Assembly (NCBI GenBank): GCA_905373325.1
Contig: CAJPTB010000031.1
Coordinates: 1 to 10,869 of the forward strand
Length of the DNA: 10,869 nt
Origin: an uncultured Ancrocorticia sp.
GTDB lineage: Bacteria > Actinomycetota > Actinomycetes > Actinomycetales > Actinomycetaceae
Direction of reading: 5' to 3'
Positions within the stretch are counted from its first letter, which is position 1, and every line of letters begins with the position of its first letter. The translations under genes and the position numbers were made by a program. The notes under the pieces were generated by a model. It was not told the origin of the DNA, did not search any database, and saw only the letters and a program-made list of their open reading frames with translations. Shown piece after piece: positions 1-6,561 of this stretch.

Positions 1-705
1 CACACCTTGCGCTCTTGTGTTCCCATCGAGGGATTCCACGCGGCGCTGATGGTTTTCGAAGAAAAAGGGTGGCGGGGGGCGACGTTCGAGGCGATTTCCG
101 AGCGGGCGGGGGTGACGCGCGGCGCGCTGCACCACCATTTCGGCGACAAGCGCGCGTTGCTGCGCGAAGCGCTCTCGTGGGGGTGGTCCGAATACGGCGA
201 ACGGCTTTTCGCGGAGTCGGACGGCGACGTCGAGGCGGCGTCGTGGTTGTCCGGCCTGTTCACCGCGTACGTACGGCTGCTCTCTGAAAACCTGATGTTC
301 AGAGCTCTGGCCTACACAACCGTGTTCGTCGCGCCGCAAGGATTCGGACGCGTTCCCGCGAAGGCCTCGAATCCGGGCGAGAAGGCCCCCGGGGCAGGCG
401 GGGAAGACGCCGACTCGGCCGAGGAAAACTTTGCGTTAGACGAGAAGACCCCCGAATGGGGCGAGAAAGCCTCCGGATGGGCTGAGAAAAGCTCGGGGTT
501 GGACCGTTGGCACGCGCGAATCGCCGAATTGCTCGCTTCCGCCTCGCTCCCCGCGGGCGCGTTGCCGCCCGATCAGATCGCGAGCCTGACGCTCGTGTTG
601 CTGCAAGGGTTCACCGTTACGGCGGTGACCCGGCCACAAGACCTTCCGCAGCCCCAAGGCCTCGACGCAGCGGTCGCTGCTCTGGTGAGGGGGTTGCTCT
701 CCTAG
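1..705 (+). CDS. TetR/AcrR-family transcriptional regulator, probably 5'-partial
   Basis: This is a DNA-binding repressor of the TetR family, probably controlling the adjacent exporter. Counting from the TTG at base 7, residues 25-56 are a typical TetR helix-turn-helix: ATFEAISERAGVTRG, then ALHHHFGDK and ALLREAL. The rest is a helical ligand-binding domain ending in LVRGLLS. The reading frame is open to the window edge. The TTG at 7 has no visible ribosome site and helix 1 would begin abruptly, so the true start probably lies upstream. Residues about 117-165 form a hydrophilic Gly/Glu/Lys-rich stretch built partly from 7-residue repeats, which is unusual inside this domain. The stop is 16 bases before the exporter ATG, so the two were probably co-transcribed. 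The ligand cannot be read from sequence. Confidence 0.9.
   Translation, partial: HTLRSCVPIEGFHAALMVFEEKGWRGATFEAISERAGVTRGALHHHFGDKRALLREALSWGWSEYGERLFAESDGDVEAASWLSGLFTAYVRLLSENLMFRALAYTTVFVAPQGFGRVPAKASNPGEKAPGAGGEDADSAEENFALDEKTPEWGEKASGWAEKSSGLDRWHARIAELLASASLPAGALPPDQIASLTLVLLQGFTVTAVTRPQDLPQPQGLDAAVAALVRGLLS
376..501 (+). repeat. 21-base imperfect repeat inside tetR
   Basis: Three consecutive 21-base units at 439-459, 460-480 and 481-501 encode DEKTPEW, then GEKASGW, then AEKSSGL. A fourth, separated unit at 376-396 encodes GEKAPGA. Units 1 and 2 match at 16 of 21 bases. The unit length keeps the reading frame. The repeats lie in the ligand-binding half of the TetR protein and look like an in-frame repeat expansion. 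Confidence 0.75.
525..556 (+). repeat. Inverted repeat, arm 1 (inside tetR)
   Basis: These 32 bases are the exact reverse complement of 1233-1264 in the broken MFS gene. Four more bases match beyond one mismatch (558-561 against 1228-1231). In this copy the sequence encodes plausible TetR helix residues ELLASASLPA in frame, so this arm is probably the original. Confidence 0.9.
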
Positions 706-721
706 AAAGACTTTGATTTTC

Positions 722-1695
722 ATGACTGTTCCATACAATCCCCCGACCGGGGGAACCACGCCGGCGCGAGCGCTCGTCGTGTCGTCGGCCGCCCTGTTCA
801 CGGACATGCTCGTGCATGGTTTGGCCGTTCCGGTTTTGCCGCGTCTTCCCGCGGTAGTCGGGGCGGGGTCGGCTGCCACGGGAGTGTTATTCGCCTCCTA
901 CGCCGCGGCGATGATCGTCGCCACCTTGTTCGCCGGCCGCGTCGTCGACCGTCACGGCCCTCGAACTCCGCTGCTGATCGGACTGGGCGGCCTGGCCGCC
1001 GCGACGCTGCTTTTCGCGACCGGCGGCCCCTACTGGCTGCTGATGGTCGCCCGCCTCGCCCAGGGCATCGCGGGCGGCATGTCCTGGGTGGCCGCACTCT
1101 GTCTCATCGCTGCGACCACGCCGATGGAAAAGCGCGGCCAGTCAATGGGCGTCGCGCTGTCGACGATCACCCTCGGCGTGCTCGTCGGCCCGCCGCTGGC
1201 AGGGCTCCTCGTCGAGCATTTCGGCACCGCGTCCGCGGGGAGCGAGGCGGAAGCGAGCAATTCGCCTCGATCACAGTCAATCCGATCGTCGGGCGCTTCG
1301 TCGCGGCCGTTTCGCCGCGGCTCTTCGTCGGAGGCGGCGTTGTCGCCGCCGCGACGGCGCTCGTGGTGATCGGCGTGGCCGACGAAATGTGGCAGACAAG
1401 CGCCGGCATGGTTCTCCTCGGCGCGTCCTCCGCGCTGCTCCTGACGCCCTCGACCACGCTCATGAGCCAGCAGGGGAGCCGTTCCGTCCCGCCCACGCTG
1501 GGCGGGTCCTTCGCCCTCTACAATCTCGCCTACGCCGGCGGGCTGGCGGGCGGTCCGCTCCTGACCGGATTCGCCGTCCAACGTGCAGGGTTCGCCGCGG
1601 CGATGGCCGTCGCCGCCACGGTGCTCGTGTGCCTCGGGATTGTCGCCGTCGCGCGGCTCCCGCGTTCGCTTCGGGAGCAGGCGGATTTGGCCTAG
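722..1695 (+). pseudogene. MFS drug:H+ antiporter (DHA1-like), internally deleted and frameshifted
   Basis: This is the remnant of a 12-helix major facilitator exporter. The first part (722 to about 1227) encodes TM1-TM5. It has the loop 2-3 motif GRVVDRHGPRTP and the TM5 antiporter motif GVLVGPPLAG. After HFGTAS the reading no longer looks like a transporter and runs to a stop at 1369. The C-terminal half resumes in another frame at about 1261, from FASITVNPIVGRF to QADLA, and covers the end of TM8 to TM12. TM6, the central loop, TM7 and most of TM8 are missing, about 100 residues by comparison with the usual 400-residue family. An inverted fragment of tetR fills the junction. ATG 722 is preferred over TTG 713. 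The product should not be a working exporter. A sequencing or assembly error is the alternative. Confidence 0.82.
1233..1264 (-). repeat. Inverted repeat, arm 2 (at the MFS break)
   Basis: This is an exact 32-base inverted copy of tetR bases 525-556, sitting precisely where the MFS reading frame stops making sense and just before the second half resumes. In the MFS frame it encodes AGSEAEASN, which does not resemble transporter sequence, so it looks like filler DNA at a deletion junction. Confidence 0.9.
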
Positions 1696-1719
1696 CCGCG
1701 CGCTTTGCGCTTCCCCTCG

Positions 1720-1731
1720 GCGGCATGCCGC
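1720..1731. repeat. Perfect 12-base palindrome between convergent genes
   Basis: GCGGCATGCCGC is identical to its own reverse complement. It lies 7 bases before the larger hairpin at 1738-1762 and shares its GGCATGC core. It may help end transcription of the MFS remnant or be a protein-binding dyad; nothing in the sequence decides between these. Confidence 0.45.
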
Positions 1732-1737
1732 GCTTCA

Positions 1738-1762
1738 GAGGCGGGCGGCATGCGCCCGCCTC
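1738..1762. terminator. GC-rich hairpin, likely bidirectional terminator
   Basis: A perfect 10-base stem GAGGCGGGCG / CGCCCGCCTC encloses a 5-base loop, GCATG. It lies between the 3' ends of the plus-strand MFS remnant (stop at 1695) and the minus-strand ppa gene (stop at 1771), where a shared terminator is expected. There is no T-tract on either side, so it is a stem-only type, as is common in actinobacteria. Confidence 0.65.
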
Positions 1763-1770
1763 GGCAAGTC

Positions 1771-2274
1771 TCAGCAGTGGTCGTAGTAGTGCTCGTCGAG
1801 GGCCCGCTGGAAGGACGCCTTGATCTCCGCCTCGGCCTCTTCGCGGCCGACCCAATGCGCGCCCTCGACCGACTTTCCGGGTTCGAGGTCCTTGTACACC
1901 TCGAAGAAATGCTGAATTTCCAGGCGGTGGAACTCGGAGACGTCGTCGATCTCCGTGCGCCAGGAGGCGCGCTGGTCGCCCGCGGGAACGCACAGGACCT
2001 TGTCGTCTCCGCCCTTCTCGTCGCGCATTCGGAACATGCCCAGCGCGCGGCAGCGTATGACGCACCCGGGGAAAGTCGGCTCGTCGAGGAGCACGAGGGC
2101 GTCGAGGGGGTCCCCGTCCTCGCCGAGGGTGTCGTCGATGAATCCGTAGTCGTCCGGGTAGCGCGTCGAGGTGAAAAGCATGCGATCGAGGCGAATGCGG
2201 CCGGTGTGGTGGTCGAGTTCGTACTTGTTGCGGTTGCCCTTGGGGATCTCGATGGTGACATCGAATTCCATCAT
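1771..2274 (-). CDS. ppa: Inorganic pyrophosphatase
   Basis: This soluble family I enzyme hydrolyses pyrophosphate to two phosphates, pulling nucleic acid and other biosynthesis forward in the cytoplasm. The 167-residue product has the family length and signature blocks: [16 protein letters not shown] near the N-terminus, [24 protein letters not shown] at residues 39-62 (broken here as [12 protein letters not shown] and [12 protein letters not shown]) with the metal-binding acidic residues, and [13 protein letters not shown] at 88-100. [13 protein letters not shown] (122-134) is also typical. The first of two adjacent ATGs (2274) is chosen because AAGGAG lies 7 bases upstream; 2271 is also possible. 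It diverges from dacB across 63 bases, an arrangement known in other actinobacteria (Rv3628/Rv3627c). It ends just before the hairpin at 1738-1762. Confidence 0.97.
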   Translation of the reverse strand: MMEFDVTIEIPKGNRNKYELDHHTGRIRLDRMLFTSTRYPDDYGFIDDTLGEDGDPLDALVLLDEPTFPGCVIRCRALGMFRMRDEKGGDDKVLCVPAGDQRASWRTEIDDVSEFHRLEIQHFFEVYKDLEPGKSVEGAHWVGREEAEAEIKASFQRALDEHYYDHC

Positions 2275-2281
2275 GTGCGCA

Positions 2282-2287
2282 CTCCTT
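2282..2287 (-). promoter_or_regulatory. ppa ribosome binding site
   Basis: AAGGAG on the minus strand, 7 bases before the ATG at 2274. It favours the first of the two consecutive methionine codons. Confidence 0.8.
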
Positions 2288-2337
2288 CGTCGGTCGCCCG
2301 GCGTGCGATGGCCGCCGGACCATGCGAAACTTGCATA

Positions 2338-3690
2338 GTGAAACGGATGACGGTCCTCGCGACGGCTTTGGCTGTGGCCCTCGGCGGCTACGTCGTTGCC
2401 GATGCATATGATATTACCCCGGGCTTTCTCACCACGCGGCCCACAGAGAGCGAAGCGCTTCCCTATCCCAGCGTTTCCTCCGCTTCCGCCCCTGAGGCGC
2501 TCCCGTCGTGGAACGCGGACGCCAAGGTCGACAACGCTGCGGTCACCTCTGCGCTGGGCTCGCTCGCCGCCTCTCCCGAGGCGCACGGACACGTCTCCGC
2601 CGTGGTGGCCGACGTCGCCACCGGCAAGACGATCGCCCAGCTGGAGCCCGACGCCGCCCGTGCGCCGGCGTCGAACATGAAAATCGTGACGGCGGCCGTC
2701 GCCCTGCGGGTTCTGGGGCCAGAGACGACGCTGAAGACGACGGCGAAGATCGAGGGCAAGACGCTCTATCTGGTCGGCGGAGGCGACGCGCTCCTCGGGG
2801 CCGGGGGCCCAAATCCCGCGGCCGTCAATGGAAGGGCGGGAATCGGCGAGCTTGCGGACAAGGCCGCCGACGCCGCCCGCAAAGCCGGAGTCACCGAGGT
2901 GGCCGTCGATTCCTCGCTCTTTTCGGGGCCCCAGCGCAATCCCAGCGTCACGGGCGGCAACGCATCCTTCGTCATGGAGCTGCGCCCCCTGGCCGTCAAC
3001 CAATCGCGCAACTCCGGCAAGGCCTACACCGCGAACCCCGACATCCAGGCGGGGCAGGCCTTCGCCAGGGAGCTGGCCGCCCGCGGGGTTCCCGTTTCAG
3101 GCTCCGTCCGCCGCAGCCAGGCCCCGAAGCAGGCGCGGGAAGCGGCTTCCGTGGAGTCCGCCCCCGTCCGCGACCTCGTCGACTTCATGCTCAAGCATTC
3201 GGACAACACGACGGCGGAGATCCTGGGCCACCTCGTCGCGGTCAAATCGGGCGAGCCGGCGAGCTTCGAGGGCGCCGGCCGAGCCACGCTCGCCGATCTG
3301 AAGAAGATCGGGGTGAAGGCCTCCGGCGTCGTCATCGACGACAACTCGGGGCTTTCGCCGAAAAACCGGCTGAGCGCCTCTCTGCTGAACGAAATCGTGA
3401 AGAAGGTTGCCTCGTGCGACGGCTGCGCCCTCGAATCGATCACGTCGGGCTTCCCGGTTTCCGCGCTCGACGGCACACTGGACGACAGGATGCACGGCAG
3501 CGCGGCGGCCGGCAAAGTGCGCGCGAAGACCGGAACGCTGTCCAATGCCGCCTCGCTTTCCGGTTTCCTCGAAACGAAGAGCGGCAGGCTGCTGACGTTC
3601 TCGATTCTGATCGACGGGATCCCAGACGGCTCGTTCACCTCCGCCAGGCATGCGATCGACGGCTTCGTCGTGTCCCTGGCGGGCGCCTGA
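2338..3690 (+). CDS. dacB: D-alanyl-D-alanine carboxypeptidase/endopeptidase (PBP4 type, peptidase S13)
   Basis: This serine enzyme trims peptidoglycan stem peptides outside the membrane. From the GTG at 2338 the product is 450 residues. MKRMT and a hydrophobic segment (about 5-22) form a signal peptide or signal anchor. The three active-site motifs are in order: SNMK (112-115, nucleophile Ser and Lys), SDN (288-290) and KTG (397-399). The long stretch between the first two motifs is the insert domain typical of S13 enzymes. GTG 2338 is chosen because it adds Lys-Arg before the hydrophobic core. ATG 2347 and ATG 2308 are in-frame alternatives, and none has a clear ribosome site. The same frame stays open back to 1705, but that part lies antisense to ppa and is not coding. 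In the usual gene order the metalloprotease follows directly; here a low-GC block intervenes. Confidence 0.93.
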   Translation: MKRMTVLATALAVALGGYVVADAYDITPGFLTTRPTESEALPYPSVSSASAPEALPSWNADAKVDNAAVTSALGSLAASPEAHGHVSAVVADVATGKTIAQLEPDAARAPASNMKIVTAAVALRVLGPETTLKTTAKIEGKTLYLVGGGDALLGAGGPNPAAVNGRAGIGELADKAADAARKAGVTEVAVDSSLFSGPQRNPSVTGGNASFVMELRPLAVNQSRNSGKAYTANPDIQAGQAFARELAARGVPVSGSVRRSQAPKQAREAASVESAPVRDLVDFMLKHSDNTTAEILGHLVAVKSGEPASFEGAGRATLADLKKIGVKASGVVIDDNSGLSPKNRLSASLLNEIVKKVASCDGCALESITSGFPVSALDGTLDDRMHGSAAAGKVRAKTGTLSNAASLSGFLETKSGRLLTFSILIDGIPDGSFTSARHAIDGFVVSLAGA

Positions 3691-3692
3691 GG

Positions 3693-3716
3693 CTGCTTTA
3701 GCATGTCAGAAAGCGG
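3693..3716 (+). terminator. Possible weak terminator hairpin after dacB
   Basis: A 7-base stem (3693-3699 CTGCTTT with 3710-3716 AAAGCGG, one G-T pair) has a 10-base loop, starting 3 bases after the dacB stop. It has no T-tract. Position makes a terminator plausible, but the stem is modest. Confidence 0.3.
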
Positions 3717-3861
3717 ATGCGGCGAACAGGCCGTTGACCCTTTCAACCGCGAACTTGAGCCACGTTTCAAGGCAGCTGACTGACTGTGTCGAAAGGAAAG
3801 GGTGAAAAGGCTGGCCGTTAGGGGAACGCCTCCCCGTCGATCAAGGTGACAGTGATGGGGG

Positions 3862-3890
3862 TTGCCTCTAAAGTGAAGAGCACATTGTTA
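3862..3890 (+). promoter_or_regulatory. Candidate promoter for the orphan gene (weak)
   Basis: TTGCCT (3862-3867) resembles a -35 box. A hexamer 17 bases downstream, TTGTTA (3885-3890), matches the -10 consensus poorly. Only the spacing, the drop in GC and the position upstream of the gene support it. Confidence 0.18.
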
Positions 3891-3911
3891 GTTTGCCGAT
3901 GCGGTAATGGC

Positions 3912-3918
3912 GGAAAGG
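3912..3918 (+). promoter_or_regulatory. Ribosome binding site deciding the orphan gene start
   Basis: GGAAAGG lies 6 bases before ATG 3925. An in-frame ATG at 3907 lies upstream of this site, so 3925 is the likelier start. Confidence 0.75.
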
Positions 3919-3924
3919 TTACTT

Positions 3925-5457
3925 ATGACCGATTATGATTATGCTAAGTTTGCAGAACTTGTTGGAAATCTCAAACGCGCTGCTATCGATGCATATATGT
4001 ACAGTTTGGAAGGTTATTCGATCGTCAACGGTAAGTACGAGAAAACAAGTTCTGACGGCACTTTTTATGTTTCTTTGCCCGGTGAAGACGGAGAAGGCGG
4101 CGGCGATAGCACTAGCAACTTTCCGTTGGGGTTGGGAGGGATGCTCGAGGACTGGAATGACCACAGGGACGATAAGTACTATGCCGGTAAATTCAGCGAG
4201 GTCAAGAATGCTGTAGATAAGATCGTCGGCCCCTGGGCGGGCCTTCCAGATCCGAACAACATAGCGAATGCGCTCAGAGCCTATCGGAGTGACGTCATAG
4301 TCAACCTGTCTGCGGATATAGGGGACACGAAGCTTCCCGATCCTGGAACGAAAGTGCCGGGAATTGACGCTAAAGGTGAAGACGAGCAATCGCCGGAAGG
4401 CATTCTTCCCGGCCCAATTGGGAGCTACATCAAGGGATTGTCGGTTAACGACAGCGACCTCAAAGGCAGCGCTATGAGTGTCTTCAAGAAAATGTACTTC
4501 ACTAAACTTCCTGACGTGGTAAAGAACTTGTGCTTCCTTTCCAATCTGCATGCAGCATCGCTGCTCGCAGAACAGAGGGCCTTTCTTGGAGCAAGAGCTC
4601 AAGTCATCAAGATGATTACCGAAGCCACTGCGGCGTTCAAAGAAGTCGCTAAGGGGCAGACCGGTTCGTGCGAGATGGACTCCAAGTTTTTAGACTGGGC
4701 GATATCCGCCTTGTCGCTTCCGGCTTCCGGGGGAATAGATTTAGCGATTTCGGTTACACAGCTCATTCTCACGGCGACGAAAGATCTTCAGGAGATGCAG
4801 AGTGAAGCTAAGGCCGAAGCCAATACTTATAGCAGTTTAATGAGTCAGCTCCACAACAACTTTTCGGCTTTCGCCGAAAGATTCGAAATGATGGAGCGGG
4901 GCGTTCATGCAACTCTCATGTCGTACTCGAATCAACTAGTCAAAGCCGATCAGGGAAGAGACTTTGACAGTGCTGTTTTTCGCCTTGTTAGGGGCGGCGC
5001 GAATTCAAGCGTTACCGATGCAGACGACAAAGACCAAGTGACTTTGATCAAAGAAGACGCTGTCTCTGATGTTTCGTATTATTTGCTTAAAGTCACTTAT
5101 CTTCTAAATCAATCGGCCGAGAAACTGGACGGTGTGTCAATGTCTGCGGTGGTGGAAAGGCCTGGATCGATAGGAATGTCACAGTACGGCCCCCATTTAG
5201 GATTTGATGATCTGAAGCAAAGGCTGTGCGAGCTGCTTCGCGATCTGAATTGGCAAGTCGAGGAAGGAATAGTCAATCTTCGTCTGGCACAGGCTGATTT
5301 TGAGCAACAGGACGCAAAGGCTCAGACCGATCTTGACGATCTGAACAAAACGATTGAGGAAGGAAGCGGCATGAATCCCTTTGACGATGAAGCGCAGCAG
5401 CAGACAAAACAACATGATTCAAGGTTTGACGAGCAACTTCACCCTCAAGATGAGTGA
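3925..5457 (+). CDS. Orphan helical acidic protein of unknown function, possibly type VII secretion-associated
   Basis: I do not recognise this 510-residue protein with certainty. It has no signal peptide and no clear membrane helix. Residues 1-30 and 85-130 look helical and flank a Gly/Asp/Ser-rich linker (41-66). GPWAGLPDP (102-110) precedes another helix, and 131-165 is a Pro/Gly/Asp linker. Residues 183-345 appear as long helices, with a more apolar part at about 255-285 (FLDWAISALSLP, then IDLAISVTQLILTA). The C-terminal region 425-478 is a helical pair (LCELLRDLNWQVEEG, then FEQQD) with an acidic, Gln-rich tail. The terminal FEQQD recalls the YxxxD/E export motif of WXG-like proteins, with Phe for Tyr. 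From memory, large actinobacterial ESX-associated proteins share this layout; this is inference. Composition is much lower in GC than neighbours, suggesting transfer. No partner gene lies beside it. Confidence 0.88.
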   Translation: MTDYDYAKFAELVGNLKRAAIDAYMYSLEGYSIVNGKYEKTSSDGTFYVSLPGEDGEGGGDSTSNFPLGLGGMLEDWNDHRDDKYYAGKFSEVKNAVDKIVGPWAGLPDPNNIANALRAYRSDVIVNLSADIGDTKLPDPGTKVPGIDAKGEDEQSPEGILPGPIGSYIKGLSVNDSDLKGSAMSVFKKMYFTKLPDVVKNLCFLSNLHAASLLAEQRAFLGARAQVIKMITEATAAFKEVAKGQTGSCEMDSKFLDWAISALSLPASGGIDLAISVTQLILTATKDLQEMQSEAKAEANTYSSLMSQLHNNFSAFAERFEMMERGVHATLMSYSNQLVKADQGRDFDSAVFRLVRGGANSSVTDADDKDQVTLIKEDAVSDVSYYLLKVTYLLNQSAEKLDGVSMSAVVERPGSIGMSQYGPHLGFDDLKQRLCELLRDLNWQVEEGIVNLRLAQADFEQQDAKAQTDLDDLNKTIEEGSGMNPFDDEAQQQTKQHDSRFDEQLHPQDE

Positions 5458-5558
5458 AAACGGCAATTGACGATTGAGCGGCGATGCCAGTGACATCCCA
5501 GCAGAGATTCCTGTGCGTTTCTCAAGCTGTCAGAGGGAGCTGGGCGAAACTGAAGGGG

Positions 5559-5579
5559 CCGCCGTCTAGAAAGCGGCGG
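5559..5579 (+). terminator. Small hairpin downstream of the orphan gene
   Basis: A 6-base stem CCGCCG / CGGCGG (extendable by one T-G pair) encloses TCTAGAAAG. It lies about 100 bases after the orphan gene stop and has no T-tract. Terminator function is only possible. Confidence 0.25.
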
Positions 5580-5639
5580 AACGCTGCGCTGGCGGCGAAA
5601 AAGGCGGGGTCGGCGATGGCGTCTGCCCGATCGCGGGGA

Positions 5640-5645
5640 TACGGT
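5640..5645 (+). promoter_or_regulatory. Candidate -10 element for the metalloprotease operon
   Basis: TACGGT fits the actinobacterial TAnnnT -10 pattern and ends 7 bases before ATG 5653. That is the spacing expected if transcription starts at the ATG (a leaderless mRNA). There is no Shine-Dalgarno sequence before this ATG, which fits. No good -35 is visible. Confidence 0.25.
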
Positions 5646-5652
5646 TGTCTCC

Positions 5653-6561
5653 ATGGCGACGATCAACCCTGAAATGTCACGCTCCGTAGCCCGCTGGCTT
5701 TCCGGCGCGGGTCCGTCCGTGTCGGCGACCCAGGCGCGCGCAATCGTGGACCAGCTGCACTCGCAGGCTCGCCGCGCTCCTGAGATCGTCGCCGACGTCA
5801 CCGGCCTCTCCGAGGCGGCGGCCGTTGCGCAGGAGATCCCGGTATTCGTCGTCGACAGAGCCGGGTGGGCGAAGGCCGCCGCCGACTCCGCCGGCGGCCT
5901 CCTCGGGCCCGCGCTCGCCGCAGGGACCGGAAAGCTTGCGGATTTCTGCGGCTCCGTCGAGTTGGCGCTCGGGGCCAGCGTGCTCGCAGCAAGGGTGCTC
6001 GGCCAGTATGACCCTTTGGCGAAGCGCCTTCTGCTCGTCGCCCCGAACGCGGCGGCCTTCGCCGCGAAATACTCGCTCGACCGGCGCGACCTCTCCCTCT
6101 GGATTTCGGTTCACGAGCTGACCCACGCCGCGCAGTTCGCGGCGGCGCCGTGGATCGTCGACTATCTCGTCTCCCGCCTCCGTTCGCTGCTCGAGCAGGA
6201 CGACGTCGATCTCGAAAGCGGATCGGCCGCCGAGGCGATGTCCATGATGAGCCTGCTCGAAGGCCACGCGGAGCACGTCATGAACGCCGTTCCCCTCTCG
6301 CTCATGCCGTCCAAGCGGCGGCTCGTCTCCTCGATGGAGCGGCGTCGGGCGGCCAAGAATCCGCTGAAGTCCGTTCTTTCGAAGGCGTTCGGCCTCGATC
6401 TCAAGGCGGCCCAATATCGCAGGGGCTCCGCCTTCGTCGGCGCGGTCGTCGACGCCGTCGGGCACGCCGGGTTCAACAAGGTGTGGGAGAATCCGCTCCA
6501 CGCTCCCACGCCTGAGGAAATCGACGCGCCCAGCGCGTGGATTCAGCGCGTCGGGGTCTGA
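5653..6561 (+). CDS. Zinc-dependent metalloprotease, DUF2342 (zincin_2) family
   Basis: This is a 302-residue member of the actinobacterial DUF2342 family of predicted zinc metalloproteases, whose substrate is unknown. HELTH (154-158), inside WISVHELTHAAQF, supplies two zinc-binding His and the catalytic Glu. EGH (203-205), in LLEGHAEHVM, supplies the expected downstream ligand. The N-terminus (SRSVARWLSGAGPSVSATQA) aligns in kind with the family start, and there is no signal peptide or membrane helix. ATG 5653 is the only reasonable start; it lacks a ribosome site. The stop overlaps the tilS ATG by one base, so translation is probably coupled. It corresponds in position to Rv3626c, but here it is separated from dacB by foreign-looking DNA. 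It may now depend on its own promoter. Confidence 0.92.
   Translation: MATINPEMSRSVARWLSGAGPSVSATQARAIVDQLHSQARRAPEIVADVTGLSEAAAVAQEIPVFVVDRAGWAKAAADSAGGLLGPALAAGTGKLADFCGSVELALGASVLAARVLGQYDPLAKRLLLVAPNAAAFAAKYSLDRRDLSLWISVHELTHAAQFAAAPWIVDYLVSRLRSLLEQDDVDLESGSAAEAMSMMSLLEGHAEHVMNAVPLSLMPSKRRLVSSMERRRAAKNPLKSVLSKAFGLDLKAAQYRRGSAFVGAVVDAVGHAGFNKVWENPLHAPTPEEIDAPSAWIQRVGV

Larger units (their letters stand above)
3691..3924. other. Intergenic region before the orphan gene
   Basis: This 234-base stretch contains no convincing gene or RNA. Besides the hairpin after dacB it has two small dyads with 5-base stems: GTTGA/TCAAC and GGGGA/TCCCC, each around a 5-base loop. They are too short to name. 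A candidate promoter is listed separately. Confidence 0.5.
3691..5550. other. Low-GC block inserted between dacB and the metalloprotease operon
   Basis: Base composition changes sharply here. Hand counts give 26 G+C in the 60 bases 4801-4860, against 42 of 60 at 9361-9420 in ftsH. Codons in the block often end in A or T, unlike all neighbours. Composition returns to high GC around 5535-5560. The block splits a pair of genes that are adjacent in M. tuberculosis (Rv3627c and Rv3626c). It holds one gene and no transposase, integrase or tRNA. Horizontal acquisition is the simplest reading; edges are approximate. Confidence 0.75.
5458..5652. other. Intergenic region with the right edge of the low-GC block
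   Basis: The first 75 or so bases are moderate in GC and the rest returns to high GC, so the boundary of the insert probably falls here. A 62-codon reading frame (5484-5672) has no ribosome site and no family resemblance and is not called. The region holds a small hairpin and a possible -10 element, listed separately. Confidence 0.5.

Noticed and set aside
525..1264. Inverted repeats as an invertible (phase-variable) switch
   Set aside because: Inverting the segment would break tetR and join it to antisense MFS sequence; the present orientation gives a sensible tetR, and no invertase is nearby.
1705..2337. N-terminal extension of the dacB frame back to 1705
   Set aside because: It lies antisense to ppa and would bury the signal peptide in the middle of the protein. 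The catalytic protein fits a start near 2338.
2275..3003. Upstream extension of the ppa frame to 3003 on the minus strand
   Set aside because: It is antisense to dacB. A good ribosome site sits 7 bases before ATG 2274 and the family length fits that start.
3691..3924. Search for a tRNA or att site that could anchor the insertion
   Set aside because: No cloverleaf-like arms, no tRNA 3' end and no integrase were found; only short dyads are visible.
3919..4602. Minus-strand frame of 227 codons in the low-GC block
   Set aside because: The plus-strand gene covers it with a clear ribosome site, a much longer frame and coherent helical composition. The antisense product has no recognisable features.
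5484..5672. Small frame of 62 codons between the orphan gene and the metalloprotease
   Set aside because: No ribosome site, crosses the GC boundary, overlaps the metalloprotease start in another frame and resembles no family.
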